From the NCBI GenBank assembly GCA_017935485.1, contig JAGBHO010000054.1:1-64000 (forward strand): a DNA stretch of 64,000 bases. Reading direction: 5' to 3'. Made by a program: the position numbers and the translations under genes. The notes under the pieces are model-generated. The model had not been told where the DNA came from. It ran no database searches and was given only the letters and a program-made list of their open reading frames with translations. The DNA comes from Alphaproteobacteria bacterium. Lineage in GTDB: Bacteria; Pseudomonadota; Alphaproteobacteria; RF32; CAG-239. This document shows positions 41,720 through 50,722 of this stretch, in pieces; within the stretch, counting starts at the first letter, position 1, and the number at the start of each line of letters is the position of its first letter.

Positions 41720-42226
41720 ATGGATTTGACTAAATTCGGCGTAAAAATTATTCCCAAAGATGGTAAATTCTTTTTGATCTTTCATAAGCGCGGAAGAGAA
41801 ACAAGTTTGCTTTTGGGAGAAAGTTACTGGTTTGACAAGAACAAGTGTCTCTGGTCGCAAAAAGGGCGGGAAACCCATGTTTTTTTGTTGAGGCAGGGAA
41901 GTGTGCCGCTTAAGCGGCTGGCTAAAATGTCTTATTATTATTTTCTTGATGACGGGGATTTTATTTTCAGAATGGTTCATGAAGATGTCTGGATGAAGTT
42001 TTCATATTCTGAAAAGAAAAACCTGTTGCTGGGAAATTTGTTTTGCCATATTGCCGAACGGAATTTTTGGCTTTTTCTAAAGCATGAAGGCGGAAAAAAG
42101 GTCAGATTTTTTTCCATTCACGGGTGCCGCCTTTCAAGTTTGGAGGCTTATGGCTGGTTTTGGATTGACCGTAATATGCTTAATTTGGTGACCAAAAACG
42201 GCGATGTCAGGCTGCGAATCCGATGA
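41720..42226 (+). CDS. Orphan beta-rich protein 2
   Basis: The 168-residue protein has the same flavour as the previous orphan: aromatic, beta-strand-rich segments (KFFLIFHKRGRETSLLL, FWLFLKHEGGKKVRFFSI, YGWFWIDRNMLNLV) and no recognised domain. The two may be remote relatives. ATTATTAA lies exactly 11 nt upstream of the ATG, and no Shine-Dalgarno sequence is present. It ends at its own terminator before truB. Function unknown. Confidence 0.6.
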   Translation: MDLTKFGVKIIPKDGKFFLIFHKRGRETSLLLGESYWFDKNKCLWSQKGRETHVFLLRQGSVPLKRLAKMSYYYFLDDGDFIFRMVHEDVWMKFSYSEKKNLLLGNLFCHIAERNFWLFLKHEGGKKVRFFSIHGCRLSSLEAYGWFWIDRNMLNLVTKNGDVRLRIR

Positions 42227-42233
42227 TTTTATT

Positions 42234-42272
42234 AAAAAACCGTAATGTCAGGCTTGGCAATACGGTTTTTTT
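42234..42272 (+). terminator. Terminator before truB
   Basis: AAAAAACCGTA (42234-42244) pairs with TACGGTTTTTT (42261-42271). Confidence 0.8.
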
Positions 42273-42305
42273 ATGAAATGATGACGGAGAAGGATAGTTT
42301 TTATA

Positions 42306-43217
42306 ATGGCAAGGCATAAAAAAGGCGAAGACGTAAACGGCTGGCTGATTGTAGACAAGCCCCGCGGCATGGGTTCTACCGATGTGGTCAATATGACCCG
42401 CCGGATGTTTAAGGCCAAAAAAAACGGCCATGCCGGCACGCTTGACCCTTTTGCAACCGGCGTGCTGCCGGTGGCTTTCGGGGAAGCGACGAAACTTTTG
42501 CCTTTGGTTACGGACGGACGGAAAGAATATGAATTTGTGCTTCAGTGGGGAGCGGAAACAAATACGGGCGACAGTGAGGGCGAGATTGTTTCCCGTTGTG
42601 AGAAAGTTCCGTCCCGAGAGGACATTTTAGCTGTTTTGCCGCAGTTTATCGGTGAAATCACTCAGGTTCCGCCGGCTTTTTCGGCCATAAAAATCAACGG
42701 GCAGCGGGCTTATGATCTGGCTCGCAAAGGGGAGGACGTGGCCGTTCCGGAAAGAAAAGTCGAAATTTATACTCTGGAACTTTTGGAAGAATTGCCCGGT
42801 TGTCAGGCAAGGTTTCGGGTGGTGTGCTCAAAAGGAACTTATGTGCGGGCGTTGGGGCGTGATTTGGCCCGAAAACTCGGGACTTTTGGCTATTTGCAGG
42901 AACTGAGAAGGACAAAATGCGGAAAATTTTCGCTTGAAGATACGATTTTACTGGAAAATTTAAAAAAAGTAGTGCATACTGACGCTCTGAAAGAATTTCT
43001 GCTTCCGTTAATAACATCACTGCGCGACATCGCGGTTTTAGCTGTATCGGAAGCTGATGCTGCCAAGCTCCGGCTCGGGCAGGGGTTGTCTCCCAAAAAT
43101 TATGATATTGATAATTTGAAAGACAAACAGGCTGTGGCCGTGTTTGAGGGCAGCCCGGCAGCAATCGTCCGAATCGATGAGAGAAAAATTTCGCCGGTTC
43201 GTGTGTTTAACTGTTAA
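42306..43217 (+). CDS. truB: tRNA pseudouridine-55 synthase TruB
   Basis: TruB makes pseudouridine at position 55 of tRNAs. The 303 residues show [14 protein letters not shown] near 12, the catalytic aspartate in [16 protein letters not shown] (near 42), [39 protein letters not shown] and VRALGRDLA. It is followed by rpsO after 16 bp. Confidence 0.96.
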   Translation: MARHKKGEDVNGWLIVDKPRGMGSTDVVNMTRRMFKAKKNGHAGTLDPFATGVLPVAFGEATKLLPLVTDGRKEYEFVLQWGAETNTGDSEGEIVSRCEKVPSREDILAVLPQFIGEITQVPPAFSAIKINGQRAYDLARKGEDVAVPERKVEIYTLELLEELPGCQARFRVVCSKGTYVRALGRDLARKLGTFGYLQELRRTKCGKFSLEDTILLENLKKVVHTDALKEFLLPLITSLRDIAVLAVSEADAAKLRLGQGLSPKNYDIDNLKDKQAVAVFEGSPAAIVRIDERKISPVRVFNC

Positions 43218-43233
43218 CATAAAGGAAAAATTG

Positions 43234-43503
43234 ATGTCGATTACTAATGAAAAGAAACAAGAAATTATCAAATCTTTTGGCTTGAAGCAGGATGACACGG
43301 GTTCTCCCGAAGTTCAGATTGCTATCTGGACTGCCAGAATCAACAGCCTGATTGAACATTTTAACGTTCATAAAAAAGATTTGCATTCCCGTCTGGGGTT
43401 GATGAAGATGGTCAGCCGCCGTCGTCACCTGCTTGATCACCTGAAAGCGACCAGCGAGAGCAGATATCAGGATTTGATTAAGAAATTGGATTTGCGTAAG
43501 TAA
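43234..43503 (+). CDS. rpsO: 30S ribosomal protein S15
   Basis: The 89-residue protein shows [19 protein letters not shown] and [20 protein letters not shown], hallmark S15 segments that contact 16S rRNA helices 20-22. The start MSITNEKKQ at 43234 is right for length; a frame extends 30 codons upstream into truB and is rejected. The rpsO-pnp order is conserved. Confidence 0.97.
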   Translation: MSITNEKKQEIIKSFGLKQDDTGSPEVQIAIWTARINSLIEHFNVHKKDLHSRLGLMKMVSRRRHLLDHLKATSESRYQDLIKKLDLRK

Positions 43504-43638
43504 TTTAAGAGTTAAGATTTTATGCTGTTCGGAAGTGTTTTGGCTTGTTTATTTCGGGGTCTTGGTTCTTTTGGGAATCAGGCCGGTATGAGTGGCGGAA
43601 ACAGTTTTTCCGGTCAGCGGAAATTTTGATTTCGGGGG

Positions 43639-43667
43639 TGCGGGGCAATGGGGCTCCGCATTCCTTT
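43639..43667 (+). terminator. Hairpin between rpsO and pnp
   Basis: TGCGGGGC (43639-43646) pairs with GCTCCGCA (43653-43660, one G-U), then TTCCTTTT. It may be the rpsO terminator or, by analogy with other bacteria, part of a processed leader for pnp autoregulation. Confidence 0.55.
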
Positions 43668-43731
43668 TAAATCCTGCCAGGGGGCAGGTGAGGTTTGTCA
43701 GATAGATTATAGATAGAAAGGTAAAAGAAAT

Positions 43732-45852
43732 ATGATCGATTTTAAAGTCGCCCGAAAAGAGATGGAATGGGGCGGACGAAAGTTAGTTTTAGAAACAGGT
43801 AAAATAGCAAGACAGGCAACAGGTGCGGTGATTGCTACCTATGGGGAAACAGTTGTACAGGCAACCGTTGTTGCGGCGAAAGAGGCAAAGGCAGATCAGG
43901 ATTTCTTTCCTTTAACTGTTAACTATCAGGAAAAATATTATGCAACCGGTAAAGTTCCGGGCGGATTTATGAAGCGTGAGGGCAAGCCGAGCGAGCGTGA
44001 GGTTTTGATTTCCCGCCTGATTGACCGTCCGATCCGTCCGCTGTTTCCGGATGCTTTCAAAAATGAAGTTCAAATTATTTGTACGGTTTTGAGCCATGAC
44101 CAGCAGACGGATTCCGATATTGTGGCCATGATTGCCGCTTCGGCTGCGCTGGCAGTTTCCGGTATTCCGTTTTTGGGGCCGATCGGGGCTGCCAAAGTCG
44201 GGTATAAAAACGGGCAGTATATTTTGAATCCGACAATTGAGCAGATGAAGGATACCGAGCTGGAATTGTCTGTGGCCGGTACTTCCGAAGGCGTGCTGAT
44301 GGTTGAATCCGAGGCTCAGGAACTCTCCGAAGAAACAATGCTGAATGCTGTTATGTTTGGTTTTGAAAGCTTCCAGCCGGTTATTGAAATGATTAACGAG
44401 CTGAAAGCCGAAGCCGGCAAAGAAGCTTGGGAAGCTCCTGTTTTTCCGGCTGAATTTGATGCTTTATATGAAAGAATCGAAAAAGAATTCCGCGGCAAGT
44501 TTGAAGAAGCTTTCAAAGAGACCGACAAGTTGAAACGCGGCACTTTGGTCGGGCAGGCTTCGGAAGAAGTCAAGGCGACGATTGATCCGGAAAACGAATT
44601 GGAGATGCGTTATGTCGGTGATGCCATTGAAAAATTGATGCACAAAGTTGTCCGTGAGAAGGTTTTGACAACCGGCCGCCGGATTGACGGCCGCGATACC
44701 AAAACCGTTCGCCCGATTCAGTGTGAAATTGACGTTTTGCCGAAGACCCACGGTTCCGCTTTGTTTACGCGCGGTGAAACGCAGGCTTTGGTTGTGACGA
44801 CTTTGGGAACCGGCGAGGATGCCCAGATTGTGGACGGCCTGATGAACGAGTATAAAGAAGACTTTATGCTGAATTATAATTTCCCGCCGTTTTCTGTCGG
44901 TGAGTGCGGCCGTTTGGGCAGTCCGGGGCGTCGCGAAATCGGTCACGGCAAGCTGGCATGGCGTGCAATTCATCCGATGATGCCGAAAAACAAAGATACT
45001 TTCCCTTATACAATCCGCGTGGTTTCCGAAATTATGGAATCGAACGGTTCTTCCTCTATGGCTACGGTCTGCGGCTCTACGCTGTCTTTGATGGCTGCCG
45101 GTGTGCCGATGGTTAAACCGGTTGCCGGTATTGCCATGGGGCTGATTAAAGAAGATGACGGCCGTTTCAGCGTTTTGACCGATATTCTCGGTGACGAAGA
45201 CCACCTCGGCGATATGGACTTTAAGGTCGCCGGTACCAAAGACGGTGTGACCGCTTTGCAGATGGATATTAAAATCACGTCCATTACCAAAGAGATTATG
45301 CAGACGGCGCTGGCTCAGGCTCATGAAGGCAGAATCCATATTCTGGGCGAAATGGCCAAAGCAATTGCCGAACCGCGTCCGAATGTTTCACCACTGGCTC
45401 CGGGGATTGTTGCCATTAAGATTCCGGTTGATAAAATCCGTGAAGTTATTGGTTCCGGCGGTAAGGTTATTCGTGAAATCGTCGAAAAAACCAATACCAA
45501 AATCGATATCAGCGATGACGGTATCGTTAAAATTGCTTCTATGAAAAAAGAAGAAGGCGATGCTGCGCTGGAGTGGATTATGAGCATTGTGGCCGAGCCG
45601 GAAGAAGGAATGATTTATAAAGGCGTTGTGACCAAGATTATGGATTTTGGCGCATTTGTACGCTTCCTTGGTTCAACCGAAGGTCTGGTTCACATTTCGG
45701 AAGTCAAGAATGAGCGTATTGCGTCAGTTTCTGATTTCTACAAAGAAGGTGACACCATGTGGGTTAAATGTCTGGGTACCGACAATCGCGGTAAGATTAA
45801 GCTTTCTGCGAAGAGGGTGGATCAGGAGACTGGTGCCGACCTCGAAAAATAA
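43732..45852 (+). CDS. pnp: Polyribonucleotide nucleotidyltransferase
   Basis: PNPase is the 3'-5' phosphorolytic exoribonuclease of the degradosome. The 706 residues show two RNase PH cores (first near 10-230, second near 320-550 with [20 protein letters not shown]), a KH domain ([18 protein letters not shown], near 570) and an S1 domain ([20 protein letters not shown], near 630). Length and order are standard. Immediately downstream is a palindrome with GTAC apex. Confidence 0.97.
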   Translation: MIDFKVARKEMEWGGRKLVLETGKIARQATGAVIATYGETVVQATVVAAKEAKADQDFFPLTVNYQEKYYATGKVPGGFMKREGKPSEREVLISRLIDRPIRPLFPDAFKNEVQIICTVLSHDQQTDSDIVAMIAASAALAVSGIPFLGPIGAAKVGYKNGQYILNPTIEQMKDTELELSVAGTSEGVLMVESEAQELSEETMLNAVMFGFESFQPVIEMINELKAEAGKEAWEAPVFPAEFDALYERIEKEFRGKFEEAFKETDKLKRGTLVGQASEEVKATIDPENELEMRYVGDAIEKLMHKVVREKVLTTGRRIDGRDTKTVRPIQCEIDVLPKTHGSALFTRGETQALVVTTLGTGEDAQIVDGLMNEYKEDFMLNYNFPPFSVGECGRLGSPGRREIGHGKLAWRAIHPMMPKNKDTFPYTIRVVSEIMESNGSSSMATVCGSTLSLMAAGVPMVKPVAGIAMGLIKEDDGRFSVLTDILGDEDHLGDMDFKVAGTKDGVTALQMDIKITSITKEIMQTALAQAHEGRIHILGEMAKAIAEPRPNVSPLAPGIVAIKIPVDKIREVIGSGGKVIREIVEKTNTKIDISDDGIVKIASMKKEEGDAALEWIMSIVAEPEEGMIYKGVVTKIMDFGAFVRFLGSTEGLVHISEVKNERIASVSDFYKEGDTMWVKCLGTDNRGKIKLSAKRVDQETGADLEK

Positions 45853-46110
45853 AAAGCTTGCAAAAGGCCGGTCATGCTTGTTTCTTTTCTCCTCGTGTAC
45901 CTTTTGTTGTACATGTCGTCGAAAAAAAACAGCGCAGCACCGGCCTTTATCAAGCTTTTTAGTGCTTTGTGGTTACCTAATTCTCCGTGTTTTTTACAAC
46001 GGTTTGAAGTCTGTCAAATTTGCGTTTCAAAATTCTCGTGTACCTTTTGTTGTACGCATCGTCGAAAAAAAACGACGCAGCACCGGCCTTTATCAAGTTA
46101 GTTTGCAGGC
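45851..46110. repeat. GTAC-apex palindromic elements after pnp
   Basis: Arms 45851-45871 and 45940-45960 pair over 10+9 bp with a 2x2 mismatch, around a loop whose apex is GTGTACcttttgttGTAC. The right half (GTCGTCGAAAAAAAAC onward to TTTATCAAG) recurs at about 46050-46096, with the apex again at 46037. The motif TTTTTTACARCGGYTTGAA near 45990 also occurs at 36304 and 36516. The first palindrome overlaps the pnp stop codon and is probably its terminator. Up to 46236 nothing else is seen. Confidence 0.8.
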
Positions 46111-46236
46111 TGCAGATAAAAATGAAATTTGAAAGCGTTTTCCGGATGACGGAAAGCGCTTTTTGTTTGACTTTTTCTTTCTTTTGTCTAAAATCTGTTG
46201 CAGAGAATTTATTATTAACTTTAAAAACAAATACTT

Positions 46237-46731
46237 ATGGAAAGTTGGTTTTTATTATTAGTTTCAGGATTAGCAATTCTGACAATCGGGAACATTATTG
46301 CCTTTTTTGTAATGATGCAGCGTTATTTTGTAATCAGCAGCAGGGCATATGTTTTTGCATCTTTGCTGATGATTGCTTTTTATTTGTTTGTTTCATTATC
46401 GGTTGCTTTATTGCCGGAACGGGTGACGCATTTGGAAGACGGGGTAAGTTTTTTGCTGCTTATGGCCTGTCTTGTAACAGGAATGCTTAATTTGTATGTT
46501 CTGGGTTTTAAAATGATTGATTTGGAAAAGGCCTATGATTTTGAGATGGAAAAAGTAAAAAAAGGATGGGTATACGGGTACTTCAACGTTTCAGGCTGTT
46601 TGCTTGAGCATTGGCGTTTTGACGTTAAATTGTCTGAGGCCGAATATTTGAAGAAAAACAGGCTGTATACCAGAATCAAAATCAGCAAATTTGATATTTT
46701 TAAAGACTGTCTGACTGCCGAAATTGTTTAA
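46237..46731 (+). CDS. Four-helix membrane orphan, pair member 1
   Basis: The 164-residue protein has hydrophobic helices near 4-28, 37-60 and 66-92 and a soluble C-terminal domain of about 65 residues with a charged linker (DFEMEKVKKGW) and strands ending TRIKISKFDIFKDCLTAEIV. Its neighbour has the same plan and a similar end, so they are paralogues. ATTATTAA lies 18 nt before the ATG, and no Shine-Dalgarno sequence is visible. Not recognised; function unknown. Confidence 0.65.
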   Translation: MESWFLLLVSGLAILTIGNIIAFFVMMQRYFVISSRAYVFASLLMIAFYLFVSLSVALLPERVTHLEDGVSFLLLMACLVTGMLNLYVLGFKMIDLEKAYDFEMEKVKKGWVYGYFNVSGCLLEHWRFDVKLSEAEYLKKNRLYTRIKISKFDIFKDCLTAEIV

Positions 46732-46748
46732 TCTAAATTATAAAATTT

Positions 46749-47234
46749 ATGGAAAATGGTTTTGACTGGCTTGCAATATTTACATTGTTGCTGCCGATAC
46801 TTATTTTTTTGGGTTTGTCTGTTATCTGGGAAATGAAATTTGTTATCAGTGCGGAAGATTTTTCGTTATTTTTGCCGGTGACAGGACTGTTTTTGACAGT
46901 ACCTCTGATGACGGACATTTATAAAATGTTTACGGTAACGGATGTCGGATTTGTCTTTGGCATTTCTGCCGTTCTGTTGGTTCTGGCTTATTGGATAATG
47001 CTGCGGATTTTTCGTTTTAAGCTGTTGGACTGGAAAAAGCTTTATCTTTTTGAAGCCGACGGTTACGGAAACGATTGTCTGAGTGGTGATTTGACGGAAG
47101 GAAAGGTTAAATTCCGAGCTTTGGTTGAGAAGGTTTCTCATCCGCAGGATTACAAAGGACGGGTTTTTCTTGTCAGGATTAAGAAAATTTGTCTTTTTGA
47201 TTTTTTTCCCGTCAGGTTGGAAGCGGAGAGTTGA
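46749..47234 (+). CDS. Four-helix membrane orphan, pair member 2
   Basis: The 161 residues have four hydrophobic helices (5-25, 35-55, 60-78, 84-100) and a C-terminal domain ending VRIKKICLFDFFPVRLEAES that matches the end of pair member 1. It begins 17 bp downstream with only AT-rich sequence before the ATG. A strong terminator follows at 47252. Function unknown. Confidence 0.65.
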   Translation: MENGFDWLAIFTLLLPILIFLGLSVIWEMKFVISAEDFSLFLPVTGLFLTVPLMTDIYKMFTVTDVGFVFGISAVLLVLAYWIMLRIFRFKLLDWKKLYLFEADGYGNDCLSGDLTEGKVKFRALVEKVSHPQDYKGRVFLVRIKKICLFDFFPVRLEAES

Positions 47235-47251
47235 TCCGATTGGTGAATTAC

Positions 47252-47284
47252 AAAAGCGCCCGATTTTAGAATCGGGCGCTTTTT
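47252..47284 (+). terminator. Terminator after the four-helix membrane pair
   Basis: AAAAGCGCCCGATT pairs with AATCGGGCGCTTTT, a 14-bp perfect stem. Confidence 0.9.
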
Positions 47285-47319
47285 CGATTCCATATATATT
47301 TTTGGATTCGTAAAGCAAT

Positions 47320-47911
47320 TTTTAACCAAGATGAATCAAAAAAGCAGCGAATCGATAATTTTTTTGAAAATTCTTAATTTGTATGTTTTGTGTAAAATCA
47401 ATATGTTATCTTGAAAGCGAATCGAAAACGAATCCGGCTGTTAATAAAAATTTAAACTTTAACGTTTAGCCTTGGCAAGTGAAAAGGTATCATTATTTAA
47501 ATTACAAACATATATTATGGAAGCATTATTAGGTGGAACTCGATAATTTGCCGGAAAGATGTCCAGAATGGCCGTTGCCGGCGGAAAAACATTTAACAAA
47601 CTCAGACTGATCCCCTGACTTGGTTAAAATGTTTAATATAAATACGTAGAGAGAGTTTGTCTGCAATAGTTTTTATTTCAGGCTTGTGTCTTTCCTCTCG
47701 ATGTTAAAATGTGGAAAAATAATACCTTGGGTGTTAGTTTTCCGGACTGCGGATTCTTTTGGGTACCGCTTAATTATTGTACTTTTATATAGTATGTTTT
47801 GTCAAAAAAGTCTCGTATTTGGCTGATTGCGGGATGGTGATACATATACAGGTTTTAGGCTTAAAATTTTGAAAAAAAGGTTCTTAAATGCGCGAAAGAA
47901 CCTTTTTTTAT
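47320..47911 (+). ncRNA. Candidate non-coding RNA gene or long leader
   Basis: About 590 bp between two terminators without a credible open frame; the only small one is a 9-codon ATG frame at 47517, preceded by ATTATTTAA. Local pairing is visible: AAACATTTAAC near 47588 with GTTAAAATGTTT near 47624, and CCGG/GCCGG-rich hairpins near 47550-47580. The stretch ends with a perfect 14-bp terminator, implying a plus-strand transcript. It does not match the RNase P, SRP or tmRNA motifs I know; 6S RNA cannot be excluded. Confidence 0.4.
47872..47911 (+). terminator. Terminator ending the candidate non-coding transcript
   Basis: AAAAAAAGGTTCTT (47872-47885) pairs with AAGAACCTTTTTTT (47896-47909). 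Confidence 0.9.
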
Positions 47912-47983
47912 GTTTAAATTATTGACTTTGCTTTCTTTTGTTTTAAACTGACAAACAGAAGACAATTATTAATTTTTAAGCTT

Positions 47984-48133
47984 ATGACAGGATTTATTTG
48001 GGGCGTTATTATTTTTTGTTTGGTCGTTTTTGTTTTATTTGCCTATGCCGTTTATCGTACGGACGTATGGCGTGTTTATGATGCCGAGCATGGTTTGAGT
48101 GAAAAAAAGAAATCTAAAAATGTGAAAGTATGA
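47984..48133 (+). CDS. Small single-helix membrane protein
   Basis: The 49 codons begin MTGFIWGVIIFCLVVFVLF, a transmembrane helix, then a tyrosine-rich turn and a lysine-rich tail. ATTATTAA lies exactly 11 nt before the ATG. The gene overlaps the next one by 4 bp (ATGA), a strong sign that both are translated. Not recognised. The pattern of two tiny membrane proteins resembles small accessory subunits of respiratory complexes, but nothing proves it. Confidence 0.55.
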   Translation: MTGFIWGVIIFCLVVFVLFAYAVYRTDVWRVYDAEHGLSEKKKSKNVKV

Positions 48134-48270
48134 AAATTTTGGTTCTTTTTTTCATCGGCGGCGCTTTCTTGGTGTTGTTGGCTACGGGGGCTTTTTTCTT
48201 TTATTGCGGTGTCAGCCGGATATTTAAGAACAAGCCTGATGATTATTTTGACAAAGATGCAGAGTACTAA
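48130..48270 (+). CDS. Small single-helix membrane protein, coupled partner
   Basis: The 46 codons begin MKILVLFFIGGAFLVLLAT, one helix, with an acidic tail DDYFDKDAEY. It is coupled to the previous gene by an ATGA overlap and followed by a terminator at 48306. The DD-containing tail after one helix recalls CcoS, but the GQF-DD signature is absent. Function unknown. Confidence 0.55.
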   Translation: MKILVLFFIGGAFLVLLATGAFFFYCGVSRIFKNKPDDYFDKDAEY

Positions 48271-48305
48271 AAACCGGCGTTTTATTTGTCCGGTAATCTT
48301 ATGTT

Positions 48306-48336
48306 AAAGGCGGCAGATTTTTCTGCGGCCTTTTTT
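48306..48336 (+). terminator. Terminator after the small membrane pair
   Basis: AAAGGCGGCAG pairs with CTGCGGCCTTT with one G-G mismatch, then TTTTT. Confidence 0.7.
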
Positions 48337-48450
48337 ATTGCAAAAAGCCCTTGAAAAATAAAAATAATTGTTGTACAAAAAGCTGTCTGGCGGGGCACCC
48401 CTGGAGGCGCCGCAGATAAAATCAGTTTAATTTTTTAAGGATTTTTGAAA

Positions 48451-48738
48451 ATGGAAATTACTTTTAATGCGCAAAAGCGTGAGAAAGCAGGTAAGGGGGC
48501 AGCTCGTGCATGTCGTCGTGAGGGCCGTATTCCTGCCGTTATTTATGGCGGAAAACAAGAGCCGGTTATGATCAGCCTGCATCCGGTTGAGCTTGAGAAA
48601 GCTTTGAATACTGCCGGTTTTTATCAAGCTGACATCAAAATTGTTTTGGATGGCAAAACAATTGCAGCAGTTTGTCAGGATGTTCAGTTCCATCCGGTTT
48701 CGGATATGCCGATTCACGTCGACTTTCTCCGTAAATAG
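48451..48738 (+). CDS. rplY: 50S ribosomal protein L25, short form
   Basis: L25 binds 5S rRNA. The 95 residues carry EITFNAQKREKAGKGAARACRREGRIPAVIYG at the start and IAAVCQDVQFHPVSDMPIHVDFLRK at the end. Most alphaproteobacteria have the longer CTC/TL5 type near 200 residues; here the C-terminal domain is missing and the length resembles the E. coli form. Upstream at 48385-48420 is a GC-rich hairpin (GCGG...CCGC) that might be a leader for autoregulation. pth follows, as usual. Confidence 0.92.
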   Translation: MEITFNAQKREKAGKGAARACRREGRIPAVIYGGKQEPVMISLHPVELEKALNTAGFYQADIKIVLDGKTIAAVCQDVQFHPVSDMPIHVDFLRK

Positions 48739-48835
48739 TTTTATTTTGGGCTGACGCTCAATTTATTGCTATTTTAAAATGTTTTTATAAAATAAAGGGA
48801 GTTTGATTGACTCCCTTTTTTTGAAGGATGTTATA

Positions 48836-49411
48836 ATGTTTTTGATTGTCGGTTTGGGAAATCCGGGGGCGGAATATGTCGGAACCCGTCATAATGCGGG
48901 GTTTCGGGCTGCAGACTGTTTGTATGAAAAATTTGGTTTTTCGCCTTTTAAGGCTAAGTTTGACGGGTTGATTGCCGAGGGTAAAATAGCCGGAGAAAAA
49001 GTCTTTTTGCTTAAACCGCAGACCTATATGAATTTGTCGGGCAATTCCGTTGTCAAAGCGGCGAATTTTTATAAGATTCTGCCGGAAAACATTGTTGTTA
49101 TTCATGATGATATGGACTTGCAGCCCGGACAGTTAAAAGTTAAGACGGGCGGCGGTGCCGGCGGGCATAACGGTTTGAAGTCGATTGATGCGGCAATTTC
49201 GCCGAATTATCATCGCATTCGTATCGGGGTCGGGCATCCGGATGGAAAAGGCGAGGCTGTCGTCGGCCATGTTCTGAGCCGTTTTTCCAAGGCAGATGCG
49301 GAACAGGTTGAACAAAACATTGCCCTGATTGCCGATACGATTGGTATTTTGCTGAAAGACGGGATGGCCGCTTATTCCAACAAAATCGGCATGCTGCTGA
49401 AAGCCAGATAA
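48836..49411 (+). CDS. pth: Peptidyl-tRNA hydrolase
   Basis: Pth releases peptides from stalled peptidyl-tRNA. The 191 residues show FLIVGLGNPGAEYVGTRHNAGF with catalytic His20, KPQTYMNLSG, VIHDDMDLQPGQLKVKTGGGAGGHNGLKSI and RIRIGVGHP. The ATG at 48836 has AAGGATG upstream; a frame eleven codons longer is rejected. rplY-pth-ychF is a conserved run. Confidence 0.96.
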   Translation: MFLIVGLGNPGAEYVGTRHNAGFRAADCLYEKFGFSPFKAKFDGLIAEGKIAGEKVFLLKPQTYMNLSGNSVVKAANFYKILPENIVVIHDDMDLQPGQLKVKTGGGAGGHNGLKSIDAAISPNYHRIRIGVGHPDGKGEAVVGHVLSRFSKADAEQVEQNIALIADTIGILLKDGMAAYSNKIGMLLKAR

Positions 49412-49449
49412 AATACTCCTTGAAAAAACTTTATTTTTCAGCTAAAACT

Positions 49450-49486
49450 CTCCTCAAGTTTATCAGGATATTTGAGGAGTTTTTTT
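49450..49486 (+). terminator. Terminator-like hairpin carrying the ychF ribosome-binding site
   Basis: CTCCTCAA (49450-49457) pairs with TTGAGGAG (49472-49479), followed by seven T and the ychF ATG at 49487. The 3' arm GAGGAG is also the Shine-Dalgarno sequence, so the fold would both end pth transcripts and hide the ychF start. Confidence 0.65.
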
Positions 49487-50599
49487 ATGGGATTTAACTG
49501 TGGTATTGTCGGATTGCCGAATGTCGGAAAATCAACGTTGTTTAATGCGCTGACCCAGACGATTGCGGCGCAGGCGGCAAATTTTCCTTTTTGTACGATT
49601 GAGCCGAACACCGGCCGCGTTGCCGTGCCGGACGAACGTCTGGATACTTTGTGCAAAATTGTGAATCCGAAGAATGTGGTTCCGACACAATTGGAATTTG
49701 TTGATATTGCCGGTTTGGTTAAAGGCGCTTCCAAAGGCGAAGGGCTGGGCAATCAGTTTTTGGCCAATATCCGTGAGACAGACGCGATTATTCATGTTTT
49801 GCGTTGTTTTGACGATGATAATATCACCCATGTCGAAGGCTCTGTTGATCCGATCCGCGATGCCGAGATTGTCGAAACGGAATTGATGATTGCCGATTTG
49901 GAATCTTTGGAAAAACGTTTTGACCAGCTTGAGAAAAAAGCCAAGACCGGCGGAGACAAAGAGGCTCAACTACGTGTGACGGTTATGAAGCCGATTATTG
50001 CAGCGCTGAGAGAAGGTAAACCGGCTCGTACGGCAGCTCCTGATCCGGTGGAAAAAGATGCTTATAAGCAATATAAGATGTTGCAGCTGCTGACATCCAA
50101 GCCGGTTTTGTATGTTTGCAATGTGGATGAGGCCTCTGCAGCTGAAGGTAATAAATATTCTGAAATGGTCATGAAAAAAGCAGCAATGGAGAATGCACAG
50201 GCTGTGATTATTTCAGCAGAAATCGAATCTGAGGTGGCTCAGCTTGAAACAGATGAAGAAAAGAAAGAATTTTTGGCTTCTCTCGGGTTAAATGAATCAG
50301 GCCTGTCTAAAATTATTAAAGCAGGATATAAGCTTCTTGGTTTGGAGACTTATTTTACGGCCGGTCCGAAAGAGGTTCGTGCCTGGACGTTTCTTAAAGG
50401 GTCAAAAGCGCCGCAGTGCGCTGGTATTATTCATACGGATTTTGAGCGCGGATTTATTCGGGCAGAAACCATTTCTTATGACGATTATGTAAAATATAAC
50501 GGTGAGCAGGGGTGTAAGGAAGCCGGAAAAATGCGTTCCGAGGGCAAGGATTATGTTGTGCAGGACGGAGATTTGCTTAACTTCCTGTTTAACGTTTAA
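49487..50599 (+). CDS. ychF: Ribosome-binding ATPase YchF
   Basis: YchF (OLA1) is an Obg-family protein that prefers ATP and binds ribosomes. The 370 residues have G1 GLPNVGKSTLFN (near 9), the G3 DIAGLVKGAS, the family NVDE in YVCNVDEASA in place of the GTPase NKxD, and a C-terminal TGS domain (LETYFTAGPKEVRAW). The start after TTTGAGGAGTTTTTTT is preferred to one five codons upstream. Confidence 0.96.
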   Translation: MGFNCGIVGLPNVGKSTLFNALTQTIAAQAANFPFCTIEPNTGRVAVPDERLDTLCKIVNPKNVVPTQLEFVDIAGLVKGASKGEGLGNQFLANIRETDAIIHVLRCFDDDNITHVEGSVDPIRDAEIVETELMIADLESLEKRFDQLEKKAKTGGDKEAQLRVTVMKPIIAALREGKPARTAAPDPVEKDAYKQYKMLQLLTSKPVLYVCNVDEASAAEGNKYSEMVMKKAAMENAQAVIISAEIESEVAQLETDEEKKEFLASLGLNESGLSKIIKAGYKLLGLETYFTAGPKEVRAWTFLKGSKAPQCAGIIHTDFERGFIRAETISYDDYVKYNGEQGCKEAGKMRSEGKDYVVQDGDLLNFLFNV

Positions 50600-50618
50600 A
50601 ATATTTTGTTTTCTGATT

Positions 50619-50653
50619 AAGTCCCGAAGTACCAAACTTCGGGGCTTTTTTTT
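50619..50653 (+). terminator. Terminator after ychF
   Basis: CCCGAAGT (50623-50630) pairs with ACTTCGGG (50636-50643), then GCTTTTTTTT. Confidence 0.85.
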
Positions 50654-50722
50654 GACGTATTAACAAAAAAATCAAATTGCGTTATAGTCAAATTTCAAAA
50701 AGTATTATTAAAACTTATAGAT

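Noticed and set aside
47410-47460. tRNA-like T-loop (ACGAATCCGG) suggesting tmRNA
   Set aside because: No acceptor stem, no CCA and no tag-coding sequence could be paired with it.
48130-48270. CcoS (cbb3 oxidase assembly)
   Set aside because: Size and one helix fit, but the typical GQF-DD signature is missing and no cytochrome oxidase gene is nearby.
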